NCBI GenBank assembly: GCA_021300455.1
Contig: JAJTDP010000001.1
Span: 1 to 56,917 of the forward strand
Direction of reading: 5' to 3'
From: Sediminibacterium sp.
GTDB lineage: Bacteria > Bacteroidota > Bacteroidia > Chitinophagales > Chitinophagaceae
Length of the DNA stretch: 56,917 bases
The notes beneath the pieces are model-generated. The model had not been told where the DNA came from. It saw nothing but the letters and a program-made list of their open reading frames with translations, and ran no database searches. The translations under genes were made by a program, and so were the position numbers. Of this stretch, positions 7,545 through 16,405 are shown piece by piece (within the stretch, counting starts at the first letter, position 1; each line of letters starts with the position of its first letter).

Positions 7545-9065
7545 ATGAAGCAATTAAAATTCTTTTATCTATTGTTGATTACAGTCACAATATTTTCTTG
7601 CCGTAAAGAAGATGTTTCTGCACCTCTTGAAAACACGCAGAATGAAGATCTTAGTGGTTATACCGAAATAGCCTCTATCAATTTAGGTGGCCTTGGCGCT
7701 GCAGAAATTACTGCTTTTGACCCTTCTACAGACAGATTATTCGCAGTAAATAATAGCTACATTTTAAATAAAATTGATGTAATTGATATTAGTAACCCAG
7801 CATTAATTAGTGTCATACATTCTATTAGCATGGTACCTTATGGTGGCTATGTAAACAGCGTTGCTGTTAGTAATGGAAAATTAGCTGCTGCCGTTGAGTC
7901 AACCGACAAACAAGCTGCAGGTAAAATTGTTGTTTTTAATACATCTACCTACGCCGAAATAAAATCAATTAATGTAGGTTCATTACCTGACATGGTTACA
8001 TTTACCAATGATGGTAATTATATTATTTCTGCAAATGAAGGCGAACCAAGTGATAACTACGTTAATGACCCTGAAGGAAGCGTTTCTATCATAAAAGTGT
8101 CTGACTATTCAGTTAAAACAATTAATTTTTCAACTTTTGAAAATCAGTTAACTGCATTAACTGCAAAAGGTTTTAGAATATTTGGTCCAGGTAAGAATTT
8201 TAACAAAGATATCGAACCAGAATACATTACTGTTTCAGATGATAATACAACTGCCTATGTGACTTTACAAGAAAATAATGCCATTGCTGAAATTGACATT
8301 GTTTCTGGAATAGTTAAAAAAATAATGCCTTTAGGCTTTAAAGACTATTCATTAGCTGAGAATGCAATTGACGCAAGTGATAAGGATAGCAAAGTAGCAT
8401 TTACAACATACAATAAGGTATTTGGTATGTATATGCCAGATGCGATTGCTTATTATAATTATAACGGTAAGCCATATTTATTTACTGCAAACGAAGGCGA
8501 TTCAAGAGAATATACAGCATTTATTGAGATGAAAAGAGCAGCTACTGTAACATTTGATCCTACAAATTTTCCAACAGCAGCCACTTTACAAAAAGATGCT
8601 AGTTTAGGTAGACTTAATATTACTACAACATTAGGTGATACGGACGGAGATGGCGATTTTGATGCGTTATATTCATTAGGTGCAAGATCATTTAGTGTAT
8701 GGGATGCAATTACTGGAGCACAAGTTTTTGATAGTAAAAATGAGTTAGATAAAAAAGCAGATGAATTAAAAATTTATGATGACGGCAGAAGTGATGATAA
8801 AGGAGTTGAACCAGAGTCAATTGCTATTGGAAGAGTGGGCAGTAAAACAATAGCTGTTGTTGGAATGGAAAGAGCAGATGCATTTGCCATATATGATATT
8901 ACAACCCCTACAGCACCCGTTTTTATTAAAATGTATAAAACAGGAGATGCGCCAGAAGGAATTATTTTCATACCTGCTTCTAAAAGTCCAATCAATCAAA
9001 GTTTAATAGTAATTAGTAGTGAAAATGATGGATTGGTAAAAATATATAAGAGTACAAAATTATAA
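7545..9065 (+). CDS. Choice-of-anchor I family lipoprotein (beta-propeller, alkaline-phosphatase-associated type)
   Basis: The product is 506 residues with a lipoprotein signal peptide (MKQLKFFYLLLITVTIFSC, lipid Cys at 19). The body is a YVTN-like beta-propeller with family motifs: SLPDMVTFTNDGNYIISANEGEP, DIEPEYITVSDDNTTAYVTLQENNA, FTANEGDSREY, DTDGDGDFDALYSLGARSFSVWD and KGVEPESIAIG. Acidic DGDGD loops suggest Ca2+ binding. Related proteins have been annotated as alkaline phosphatases or surface glycoproteins, and catalysis is not established. It is monocistronic: Pho-box-like repeats lie upstream and a strong terminator follows at 9092. The regulatory site makes a phosphate-starvation role plausible. 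Confidence 0.8.
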   Translation: MKQLKFFYLLLITVTIFSCRKEDVSAPLENTQNEDLSGYTEIASINLGGLGAAEITAFDPSTDRLFAVNNSYILNKIDVIDISNPALISVIHSISMVPYGGYVNSVAVSNGKLAAAVESTDKQAAGKIVVFNTSTYAEIKSINVGSLPDMVTFTNDGNYIISANEGEPSDNYVNDPEGSVSIIKVSDYSVKTINFSTFENQLTALTAKGFRIFGPGKNFNKDIEPEYITVSDDNTTAYVTLQENNAIAEIDIVSGIVKKIMPLGFKDYSLAENAIDASDKDSKVAFTTYNKVFGMYMPDAIAYYNYNGKPYLFTANEGDSREYTAFIEMKRAATVTFDPTNFPTAATLQKDASLGRLNITTTLGDTDGDGDFDALYSLGARSFSVWDAITGAQVFDSKNELDKKADELKIYDDGRSDDKGVEPESIAIGRVGSKTIAVVGMERADAFAIYDITTPTAPVFIKMYKTGDAPEGIIFIPASKSPINQSLIVISSENDGLVKIYKSTKL

Positions 9066-9091
9066 AATTCACTTTTCAATTTATTAATAAG

Positions 9092-9121
9092 CCCTCATAG
9101 TTTACTATGGGGGTTTCTTTT
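9092..9121 (+). terminator. Rho-independent terminator of the choice-of-anchor I gene
   Basis: The 9-bp stem ccctcatag (9092-9100) / ctatggggg (9105-9113), with one T-G wobble, closes the tetraloop ttta. It is followed by a T-rich tract (tttcttttt). It lies 26 bp after the stop codon at 9065. Confidence 0.85.
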
Positions 9122-9229
9122 TGGGTATAGGAAAAATGGAGTGGCTGCTTTCCTCTAATATTAGTTTTCACAAATTACAGGAAGCAAAGAAATAATTAAA
9201 ACGCTCTAATGGCGCGAACAAAACGAGGA

Positions 9230-9679
9230 TTAAGCCGGTAAAGTTTTCTTGTACTTTAAGTACTCCTTTTTGGCATCTTTAATAAAGGCCTGCTCTGAAC
9301 TAGCATGGGTTAACTTATAAGAAACCCTATTTTTATCTACCGTTTTACCCTTAATTTGATTCGGGTAATGTTCAATTGAAAATTTCATTAATTCTACAAT
9401 TAAAGGAATAGTACTTATTCCCTTTTCAGTTAATGTATATATAAAAACTTTTTTATTAGTAGGATGATTGTTCTTTTCAATTAAGCCATCCAATACTAAT
9501 TTTTTTAAACGATCGGCTAAAACCCTAGTAGCAATTTTTTCACGATTATCCATTAATTCTTTATAGGTACACTTTTTTAAAAAAAGCATATTTCTAATAA
9601 TGATAAGTGACCACTTATCTCCTAAGACATCCAAGCCAGTAGCTATGGCACAAATGGATCGAAATTTAGTTTTAAGCAT
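9230..9679 (-). CDS. HxlR-family winged-helix transcriptional regulator
   Basis: The product is 149 residues. HxlR features are clear: CAIATGLDVLGDKWSLIIIRNMLF near the N-terminus, TYKELMDNREKIATRVLADRLKKLVLDGLIEK as the helix-turn-helix, and FIYTLTEKG for the wing. An extra C-terminal tail of about 40 residues is basic. Family members bind short palindromes and often respond to reactive electrophiles or redox. It is divergent from the hydrolase/phosphodiesterase cluster across a 274-bp gap that contains short palindromes, so it may control that cluster and itself. This target is inferred. Confidence 0.88.
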   Translation of the reverse strand: MLKTKFRSICAIATGLDVLGDKWSLIIIRNMLFLKKCTYKELMDNREKIATRVLADRLKKLVLDGLIEKNNHPTNKKVFIYTLTEKGISTIPLIVELMKFSIEHYPNQIKGKTVDKNRVSYKLTHASSEQAFIKDAKKEYLKYKKTLPA

Positions 9680-9824
9680 TGGGGGAATATTTTAACGAAG
9701 ATAATTCAATAAACTGCTTAAGCGTATTCTTGTGGAGGCATTGACATTAATAATTGAGCTATGTTCAATCATTTTACTTTTATTTAAAGTTTAAAAATAT
9801 AATTATCAATTATTTACACAATTC

Positions 9825-9854
9825 TATGATAATAGTCATAGCTTAAATAAGCTA
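9825..9854. promoter_or_regulatory. Adjacent short palindromes, candidate HxlR operator
   Basis: Two inverted repeats sit next to each other: tatga (9825-9829) with tcata (9836-9840), and tagctta (9839-9845) with taagcta (9848-9854). They lie in the divergent gap between the HxlR gene and the hydrolase operon. This is a pattern only; A/T richness raises the chance of coincidence. Confidence 0.3.
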
Positions 9855-9953
9855 ATAAATAAATTATAATCTATAGTAGGCTAGGCATAAGTTGGTCTTA
9901 ATTTGTATCTTCCATCTTGATACTTGCTAAAAGTAAAATAAAAAATCTTCGCC

Positions 9954-10916
9954 ATGAAAATTAGAAACTATTTGCCCTTTTTAATCTTAACATTATTTTA
10001 TAGCCTTTTAATAAGCTGTACTTCTAGCACCAGTAGTCCAATGGAAGGTTTTATAGATGTTAAAGGCGGTAAGGTTTGGTACCGTATTAATGGTACTGGC
10101 AATAAACCTGCACTTCTTTTACTACACGGAGGGCCTGGCTCTTCTAGTTATGGCTTAGAAAATTTAAAGGAATTAAGCAATGACCGCCCTGTAATATTTA
10201 TTGATCAACTAGGTTGCGGCAGGTCTACAAGAATAACCGATACCTCTTTAATGACTATTGAAAATTATGTAGAACAACTAGAGCAAATTAGAACAGCTTT
10301 AAAGCTTGAAAACTTTTACTTATACGGCCACTCTTGGGGCACTATGCTAGGCATTGACTATTATATTAAGTACCCGAAGCATATAAAGTCAATTATTTTT
10401 AGCAGCCCTTTATTTAGTACAGAAAACTGGACCAAGGACGCAGATACACTAATTGCTACTCTTCCCGACTCTATTCAAAAAAACATTAGAGTGAACGAAA
10501 AAAATAAAACCTATGATAACCCAGCTTATCAAGATGCAGTAACCCTTTATTATAAAAACTTTTTAAGAAGAACTGAAAGAACAAAAGGGCAGGACGATAC
10601 TGCTAAATTATTTTCAGGTTCTAATGTATATGAATTTATGTGGGGGCCTAGCGAGTTCACAGCTACTGGGAATTTATTAAAGTATGACCGCTTAGCCTTT
10701 CTTTCTACTATAAAAGTGCCTACCTTATTAGTAGCCGGTGAATTTGATGAAGCAAGGCCTAGCACCATTCAACATTTTCAAACTATGATTCCAGGCGCCG
10801 AATTCAAAATGATTAAAAATGCAGGCCATGCCACGATGCAAGATAATAAAGAAGAATACTTAGCAACACTTGAGACTTTTTTAGATAAAGTAGATAACTT
10901 TATGGCTCATAAATGA
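9954..10916 (+). CDS. Alpha/beta hydrolase lipoprotein, proline iminopeptidase-like
   Basis: The product is 320 residues with a lipobox (LLISC, Cys 22). Motifs of the proline iminopeptidase branch are present: the oxyanion HGGPG at about 58-62, DQLGCGRS, and the nucleophile elbow GHSWG at about 125. An acid (GEFDEARP) and a His (NAGHATM) near the C-terminus complete a Ser-Asp-His triad. The enzyme would be membrane-anchored and act on small peptides or esters outside the cytoplasm. It is the first gene of a forward cluster, 42 bp before the phosphodiesterase gene. Prolyl specificity is not provable from sequence. Confidence 0.82.
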   Translation: MKIRNYLPFLILTLFYSLLISCTSSTSSPMEGFIDVKGGKVWYRINGTGNKPALLLLHGGPGSSSYGLENLKELSNDRPVIFIDQLGCGRSTRITDTSLMTIENYVEQLEQIRTALKLENFYLYGHSWGTMLGIDYYIKYPKHIKSIIFSSPLFSTENWTKDADTLIATLPDSIQKNIRVNEKNKTYDNPAYQDAVTLYYKNFLRRTERTKGQDDTAKLFSGSNVYEFMWGPSEFTATGNLLKYDRLAFLSTIKVPTLLVAGEFDEARPSTIQHFQTMIPGAEFKMIKNAGHATMQDNKEEYLATLETFLDKVDNFMAHK

Positions 10917-10958
10917 TTGACTAATTAATGGGCTAAATAATTAAGTAAATAAATTATC

Positions 10959-11921
10959 ATGAATTTTCGCAATATTTTATTTTTCATTTTTGCGCTTACT
11001 ATAAGTTTAAGTGCTAAAGCACAAACTGCATCAACGGGCTTTACCATTATACCCCTAGGTGTAAAAGGCGGTCTAGATGAAGCCAACCTGTCTTCCTATA
11101 TGGTGGCTGCAAAAGGCTCTAATTATTATATTTGTATAGACGCAGGTACCATTCATGCTGGTTTGCAAAAAGCAGTAGCTAATAAATTTTTTACAGGCCA
11201 AAGCGCCGAAGAAGTTCAAAAAAATAATATCAAGGCTTATTTTATTTCACATGCACATTTAGACCATGTGGCAGGTCTCATTTTAAATTCTCCAAATGAT
11301 AGTCCAAAAAATATTTATGGCTTCAATGCTGTAATTGATATTTTAAAGAACAACTATTTTACAGCTAAAAGTTGGGCCAATTTTGGAAGTGAAGGCGATA
11401 AACCTATTTTAAATAAGTATACCTATAACTACTTAACGCCTAGTAAAGAAATTGAAATTCCTACTACCGAATTAAAGGTTACCCCTTATATACTTAGCCA
11501 TGTAAACCCCTACGAAAGCAGTGCTTTTTTAGTACGTAATAATAATAGCTATTTATTATACCTAGGAGATACAGGTGCCGATGAAATAGAAAAATCGAAT
11601 CAATTAGAACAATTATGGAAGGCTATTGCAGATAAAGTAATGGCGCATTCACTTAAAGCCATTTTTATTGAAGTGTCTTTTGACAATGCTATGCCGGATA
11701 AATCTTTGTATGGTCACCTAACGCCCCGCTTATTAATGCAAGAAATGAAAGTATTAAATAAGCTATCTAATGGCCAACTTCCAAAAGTACCTGTTTATAT
11801 TACCCATATCAAACCTTGTGTTAGCTGCGAAAGCAACATCAAAAAAGATATAGCCCTATCCAATACAGAGGGGCTTACTATTAGATATGTTGAACAAGGT
11901 AAAATCATTAACTTGTATTAA
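10959..11921 (+). CDS. Class II 3',5'-cyclic-nucleotide phosphodiesterase, secreted
   Basis: The product is 320 residues with a signal peptide (ending SLSAKAQ). The metallo-beta-lactamase fold signature is HAHLDHVAGL at about residue 99. Class II features follow: YLGDTGADEIEKSN, FIEVSFDNAMPDKSLYGHLTP and VPVYITHIKP. These match the yeast PDE1 / bacterial CpdP type, which hydrolyses cyclic AMP or GMP using two metal ions. Export to the periplasm suggests it degrades extracellular cyclic nucleotides for phosphate or purine, or limits signalling. It lies between a lipoprotein hydrolase (42 bp upstream) and a TIM-barrel isomerase (20 bp downstream) in a probable operon. Confidence 0.85.
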   Translation: MNFRNILFFIFALTISLSAKAQTASTGFTIIPLGVKGGLDEANLSSYMVAAKGSNYYICIDAGTIHAGLQKAVANKFFTGQSAEEVQKNNIKAYFISHAHLDHVAGLILNSPNDSPKNIYGFNAVIDILKNNYFTAKSWANFGSEGDKPILNKYTYNYLTPSKEIEIPTTELKVTPYILSHVNPYESSAFLVRNNNSYLLYLGDTGADEIEKSNQLEQLWKAIADKVMAHSLKAIFIEVSFDNAMPDKSLYGHLTPRLLMQEMKVLNKLSNGQLPKVPVYITHIKPCVSCESNIKKDIALSNTEGLTIRYVEQGKIINLY

Positions 11922-11941
11922 ATAAAATCAAACATACTATT

Positions 11942-12943
11942 ATGTCAAACAGTAAAAAAACTATTGAAAACAATTCACGCCGTAACTTTTTATACCAAAG
12001 TTCTTTAGCTTCATTAGGCTTAGTGTTCATGGGTAAAAACGCATTAGCTGCCAATTCTTTTTTCCTAGCTAAACTAAACTCTAAAATTAATGGTGTACAA
12101 ATAGGGGCTATTACTTACTCTTTTAGATCTATGCCAGGCAGTGCAGAACAAATAATTCAATATTGTAAAGAAGCTGGCATTAGTGCCGTTGAATTAATGG
12201 GAGACCCTGCCGAAGCCTATGCAGGTAGTCCAGCAGGTTTAATGACAGAAGTATCTCGTGAAAATTTTATGAAGGTAATGGAAGAAAGAAATGCAAAAGC
12301 AAGAACTTGGAGAGAGACAGCTTCTATGGATAAATTTGTTGAACTAAGAAAATTATTCAATGATGCAGGTATTACTATTTATGCATATAAACCAGACGCG
12401 GCCTTAGGTGTAAAAAGTACCGATGGCGAAATTGATTACGCAATGCGTGCAGCAAAAGCATTAGGAGCCACTTCAGTGAATGTAGAAATACCTACCAATG
12501 CAGATCATTCAAAAAGATTAGGTGAGTTTGGATTAAAACATAAAGTATATGTAGGTTATCATGCACATACACAAGCTACAGATACCGTATGGGATTTGGC
12601 TTTGAGTCAATCTCCTTACAATGCTATCAACCTTGATTGCGGTCATTATATAGCAGCAGGTGGAGCGAATACCACGGCCACTTTATTAGCTTTTATTGAA
12701 AAAAATCACGATCGTATTTCAAGTATGCATATTAAGGATCGTAAGAACAAAGTAAATGGTTCAAAGAATATGCCATGGGGAGAAGGAGATACACCGCTTA
12801 AAGAAATTTTAACTTTATTAAAAACTAAAAAATATAAAATACCTGCTTCTATTGAATTAGAATATGATATTCCTGCAGGATCAGACGCAGTAAAAGAAAC
12901 AAAAAAATGTTTCGAGTATGCTAAAGCTATTTTAGAAGCATAA
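11942..12943 (+). CDS. Sugar phosphate isomerase/epimerase family protein (TIM barrel) with Tat-like leader
   Basis: The product is 333 residues. The N-terminus has a twin-arginine-like leader (SRRNFLYQSSLASLGLVFMG). The rest is an AP-endonuclease-2 / xylose-isomerase-like TIM barrel: GAITYSFRSMPGSAEQII, CKEAGISAVELMG, VGYHAHTQAT, NLDCGHYIAAG, SMHIKDRK and ASIELEYD supply the metal-binding Glu/His/Asp residues. In Bacteroidota such exported proteins are often linked to 3-keto-sugar metabolism. It is followed 39 bp later by a Dabb protein and then by a convergent sodium-solute symporter, which fits sugar use. The exact substrate is unknown. Confidence 0.83.
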   Translation: MSNSKKTIENNSRRNFLYQSSLASLGLVFMGKNALAANSFFLAKLNSKINGVQIGAITYSFRSMPGSAEQIIQYCKEAGISAVELMGDPAEAYAGSPAGLMTEVSRENFMKVMEERNAKARTWRETASMDKFVELRKLFNDAGITIYAYKPDAALGVKSTDGEIDYAMRAAKALGATSVNVEIPTNADHSKRLGEFGLKHKVYVGYHAHTQATDTVWDLALSQSPYNAINLDCGHYIAAGGANTTATLLAFIEKNHDRISSMHIKDRKNKVNGSKNMPWGEGDTPLKEILTLLKTKKYKIPASIELEYDIPAGSDAVKETKKCFEYAKAILEA

Positions 12944-12982
12944 TATATTTAATCATTTTTTATTTAATAACTATTAAAAATT

Positions 12983-13309
12983 ATGAATCAGAATATTTCT
13001 AGTAATATTTTTGTACATCATGTATTTTTTTATTTAAAAAATCCTACATCAGTTGCTGATAAAAATAAATTATTAGAGGGTTTGCAAAAATTAGCTACCA
13101 TTGAATGTATTCGTTTTTCAGATATTGGAACGCCTGCCGCTACTAATAGGTCAGTGATTGAAAGAGACTATACTTATTCTTGGTTATGTATTTTTAATAC
13201 TGCTGAAGAAGAAATTGTGTATCAAGGACATCCTATTCATGATGAATTTAGAAACAATTACGCCCATTTATGGGAGAAAGTAGTTATTTACGATTCAACC
13301 ACTAATTAA
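12983..13309 (+). CDS. Dabb (stress-responsive A/B barrel) family protein
   Basis: The product is 108 residues with no signal peptide. The pattern FVHHVFFYLKNPTSVADKNKLLEGLQKLATIECI, then YSWLCIFNTAEEEIVYQGHPIHDEF, is typical of Dabb dimeric alpha/beta barrels, including the H-V-F-F start and the Y.HP.H motif. These proteins may act as small-molecule-binding or lyase-like enzymes in sugar catabolic clusters. It is the last gene of the forward cluster and ends just before a 22-bp perfect hairpin. Confidence 0.85.
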   Translation: MNQNISSNIFVHHVFFYLKNPTSVADKNKLLEGLQKLATIECIRFSDIGTPAATNRSVIERDYTYSWLCIFNTAEEEIVYQGHPIHDEFRNNYAHLWEKVVIYDSTTN

Positions 13310-13326
13310 TTACAAATGTGTTTTAT

Positions 13327-13373
13327 AACTAATCATGATTTAATTTATAATATAAATTAAATCATGATTAGTT
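13327..13373. terminator. 22-bp perfect hairpin, probable bidirectional terminator
   Basis: Arms 13327-13348 and 13352-13373 are exact reverse complements with a 3-nt loop (aat). It lies between the convergent Dabb and symporter genes, 17 bp and 5 bp from their stops. The A/T-rich arms mean transcripts in both directions end in U-rich stem sides. The position strongly suggests termination for both strands. Confidence 0.7.
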
Positions 13374-13378
13374 TCTAT

Positions 13379-15085
13379 TTACCAAAAACGAATATACATA
13401 GCAGCTACTAATCCAAGTACTACAATTATCATTGCTAAATTGGCATTGGTCAATTTATATTTAGTCCCGTCTTCTATTAAATCGTTTTCATGTTTTTGAC
13501 CAGCTTTATCTAATAAACTTACCAGTACAATAGTAATCATGGTAAAGGCAAATACTAATCCCATTTGAATAAGGTAAGGAATTTCAAAACCTCCATGACC
13601 ATTAGAATAAGCAGTATATAAAATAGTTTCATTACCTACCCAACCCACTATAAATTTATCGAATACAATAGAAAGTATTACTCCAACAATAATGCCTGTG
13701 ATAGCCGCTTTAGATGTTGCTTTTTTCCAGAAGAAACCCAATAAGAAAACGGGGAAAATAGCAGGTGAAATATAACCTGTATATTTTTGAATAAATTCAA
13801 AGCCGCCTTTTCCGCCAATACCTAATGTATCGTTCCAGTTAATGACAATGGCAATGATTAAAGAAATAATAATTATGATACGACCCGTGGTGACTATTTT
13901 AGTATCAGAGGCTTCTCTATTAATATATTTTTTATAAATATCTAAAGAATATATTGTAGAAATACTATTGGCCTTGCCTGCTAAAGAAGCTACTATAGCT
14001 GCTGTCAAAGCCGCCATGGATAAGCCTTTCAGCCCAACAGGTAAAAACCCTACTACAGAAGAATAGGCATTGTCCTGATTCAAACTACCATTACTTAACA
14101 TTTCTTGTTGCAAGTCTCCATTTTGATATAAAACATATGCTGCAATACCTGGAAGCACCACTAGTACTGGCATTAATAATTTTAAAAAGGCTGCAAAGAA
14201 AATGCCGGTTCTTGCCGTTTTTAAATCGGCGCCTAAGGCTCTTTGTGTAATGTATTGATTACATCCCCAATAATTTAAATTCGCTACCCACATACCTGCT
14301 GCCATCATGGCTAGTCCTGGCAAACTTGAATAATCGTCAATTTGTTTTTGTGTAGCACCTGCACCTGGTTTATCAAATATCATATTAAAATGATCTGGTG
14401 CTGCTTTTAATAAATGATTAAATCCAGCAATAGCATTAGTACCATAACCAAATTTTTCACCCACTACCGTTAAAGCTATATAAGAAGTGATAAGACCACC
14501 CACTGTTAATACTAATACTTGTATTACATCGGTGTAACCAATCACTTTCATACCACCTAATGTAATAAACAAGGCAAATAGCGCAAGGCCTATCATTATT
14601 AAATGAAAGTGGGCGCCCCCTGTTAAATTATTAATGGCAATAGCTCCTAAATATAAAATAGAAGTAAGATTTACAAATATGTATAAGAACAACCAAAAGA
14701 TAGCCATGATCATGGCCACTGTTTCGTTATACCTTGTTTTTAAAAACTGTGGCATGGTGTAAATTCTGTTTTTCAAATACACCGGCATAAAAAATACACC
14801 CACCAAGACTAAAGAAACTGCTGCTATCCACTCATAGGCAGAGATAGCCAAACCTAATCTAAACCCATTTCCACTCATGCCTATAAATTGTTCTGCTGAA
14901 ATATTAGAGGCAATTAAACTTGCTCCAATGGCCCACCAAGTTAGTTGACCTTCTGCTAAAAAGAAATCGGTAGTATTAGCAGTAGCCGTTTGTTTGCGTT
15001 TATAAATCCAAAAGCCATAGCTGGCAATTATTAAAAAGTAGAGTATAAAAACAACGTAATCATAGCCTTGTAATCCTTGAGTCAT
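13379..15085 (-). CDS. Sodium:solute symporter (SSS family, SGLT-like sugar transporter)
   Basis: The product is 568 residues with about 14 hydrophobic segments. Family marks include TDFFLAEGQLTWWAIGASLIASNISAEQFIGMSGNG near the N-terminus, the GGMKVIGYTDVIQV segment, WVANLNYWGCNQYITQRALGA and AGKANSISTIYSLDIYK. These closely follow the vSGLT pattern for sugar uptake driven by Na+. The adjacent convergent TIM-barrel/Dabb cluster supports a sugar substrate, although sugar identity is not readable. It appears to be transcribed alone. Confidence 0.9.
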   Translation of the reverse strand: MTQGLQGYDYVVFILYFLIIASYGFWIYKRKQTATANTTDFFLAEGQLTWWAIGASLIASNISAEQFIGMSGNGFRLGLAISAYEWIAAVSLVLVGVFFMPVYLKNRIYTMPQFLKTRYNETVAMIMAIFWLFLYIFVNLTSILYLGAIAINNLTGGAHFHLIMIGLALFALFITLGGMKVIGYTDVIQVLVLTVGGLITSYIALTVVGEKFGYGTNAIAGFNHLLKAAPDHFNMIFDKPGAGATQKQIDDYSSLPGLAMMAAGMWVANLNYWGCNQYITQRALGADLKTARTGIFFAAFLKLLMPVLVVLPGIAAYVLYQNGDLQQEMLSNGSLNQDNAYSSVVGFLPVGLKGLSMAALTAAIVASLAGKANSISTIYSLDIYKKYINREASDTKIVTTGRIIIIISLIIAIVINWNDTLGIGGKGGFEFIQKYTGYISPAIFPVFLLGFFWKKATSKAAITGIIVGVILSIVFDKFIVGWVGNETILYTAYSNGHGGFEIPYLIQMGLVFAFTMITIVLVSLLDKAGQKHENDLIEDGTKYKLTNANLAMIIVVLGLVAAMYIRFW

Positions 15086-15262
15086 AGCAATTGGTTTTGG
15101 TCTTAAAATTAGGTCATTAACTTAAAAAGGCACCCTTTAAAACTATCTTTTTTTCAATACCATGGGGCTCCATTCTAGTGCAGGGCAAGTTTCATGCTCT
15201 GTATTGATAGAAATCATAAATAGCTTAATTATCCTTAATTTTATAGCACAATCATATACACT

Positions 15263-15751
15263 ATGAACCCAGCCTTTAGTAAATTCAGTCGTTTAATTAA
15301 CAACCCTATTTCCTTTGGATTTTTTTTATTTCAAAAATTGCCAGCTGCTTTTTTTGCGGGTTTGAGAATACAATATTATGATGACCAAAAATGTGTAGTG
15401 CGTATTCGCTACTCTTGGTTTAGTCAAAACCCTTTTAAATCTATTTATTTCGCAGTAGAAGCGATGGCCGCAGAATTGTGTTCGGGCATGTTGGCATTTG
15501 GACAGGTATATATGCGTAATCCAAAGATTAGCATGTTGGTCGTAAAGATGGAAGTAAATTTTATTAAAAAAGCAACCGGCACTGTGCTATTTACTTGCGA
15601 AGATGGCGCAGCCATTCAAGCAGCCATTAATGATTCTATCGCAACTGGAGAAGGTAAAACTATTACATGTATGTCTAAAGGAAAAAACTCCGCTAACGAA
15701 GTCGTTGCGGAGTTTCTGATCACTTGGAGTTTTAAAGCTAAAACGTCTTAG
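15263..15751 (+). CDS. DUF4442 / hotdog-fold thioesterase-like protein
   Basis: The product is 162 residues without a signal peptide. FQKLPAAFFAGLRIQYYDDQKCVVRIRYSW, then NPFKSIYFAVEAMAAELCSGMLAF, then MEVNFIKKATGTVLFTCEDG, match the DUF4442 (PaaI-like hotdog) layout. Members are predicted acyl-CoA thioesterases. The gene overlaps the 3' end of the convergent HmuY gene by 14 bp. It is divergent from the symporter. No partner enzyme lies nearby, so the substrate is unknown. Confidence 0.8.
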   Translation: MNPAFSKFSRLINNPISFGFFLFQKLPAAFFAGLRIQYYDDQKCVVRIRYSWFSQNPFKSIYFAVEAMAAELCSGMLAFGQVYMRNPKISMLVVKMEVNFIKKATGTVLFTCEDGAAIQAAINDSIATGEGKTITCMSKGKNSANEVVAEFLITWSFKAKTS

Positions 15752-16391
15752 AGCCATTTGGTTGATAGGCATATCTAAATGTGTAGTAACGTTGCTTGAA
15801 TAATTTATCATTCACTGATGCAGTAGACGCTAAGGTTACACCACCTTTATAATAATTTAGAATTTCAATTTTTGCATATTTACCATTTGCAGTTCTAATC
15901 ACTAATACACGACCTGCAATTGGACTTACAAGTGTTGTCAATCCATCATAAGTATACCAAGCTCTTCCACTTCCTAGTGGAATGGCATAAGAAGCTGCAG
16001 TTGAATTATCAGTTGCAAAGCTTGAATCGGCTGGAATGGTTTTTAAATCATCAAATAATCCTTTAAAAACAAATGCACCGCCTAATCCTGGACCGCTTGT
16101 ACCGCTATTCACTAAAATTTTAGTAGAAGAAAAAGCAATATCCCATTTAGTAGTAGCTGCATCTGTTGAAGCAATCACTTTATTATCCACTAAACTGTAA
16201 TAAGTAGTCGTACCTGCACTTTGAGGTCTACCATCAGCGCCTAATCCTGTTACAGTATCTGCAGCAAGATCATTCACTGTAAGGGTACTCACAGTCACTG
16301 GCACAACAATTGTTTCTTCTTTTTTGCTACAAGCAACCAATGCTAATGCTAAGCTTAAGAACAAGGTAAATTTTGTTAGATTTTTTTTCAT
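15738..16391 (-). CDS. hmuY: HmuY family heme-binding lipoprotein
   Basis: The product is 217 residues with a lipobox (LALVAC, Cys 21). The HmuY domain is recognisable by TTYYSLVDNKVIASTDAATTKWDIAFSS, the Gly/Ser-rich strand with FVFKGLFDDL, AWYTYDG, RVLVIRTANGKYAKIEILNYYKG and YTFRYAYQPNGS. HmuY proteins are outer-surface heme-binding lipoproteins that hand heme to a TonB receptor. That receptor gene ends 14 bp upstream on the same strand, forming the classic pair. Heme ligands differ between family members, so binding is inferred. Confidence 0.87.
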   Translation of the reverse strand: MKKNLTKFTLFLSLALALVACSKKEETIVVPVTVSTLTVNDLAADTVTGLGADGRPQSAGTTTYYSLVDNKVIASTDAATTKWDIAFSSTKILVNSGTSGPGLGGAFVFKGLFDDLKTIPADSSFATDNSTAASYAIPLGSGRAWYTYDGLTTLVSPIAGRVLVIRTANGKYAKIEILNYYKGGVTLASTASVNDKLFKQRYYTFRYAYQPNGSKTF

Positions 16392-16405
16392 GATTTTTTT
16401 ATTTT

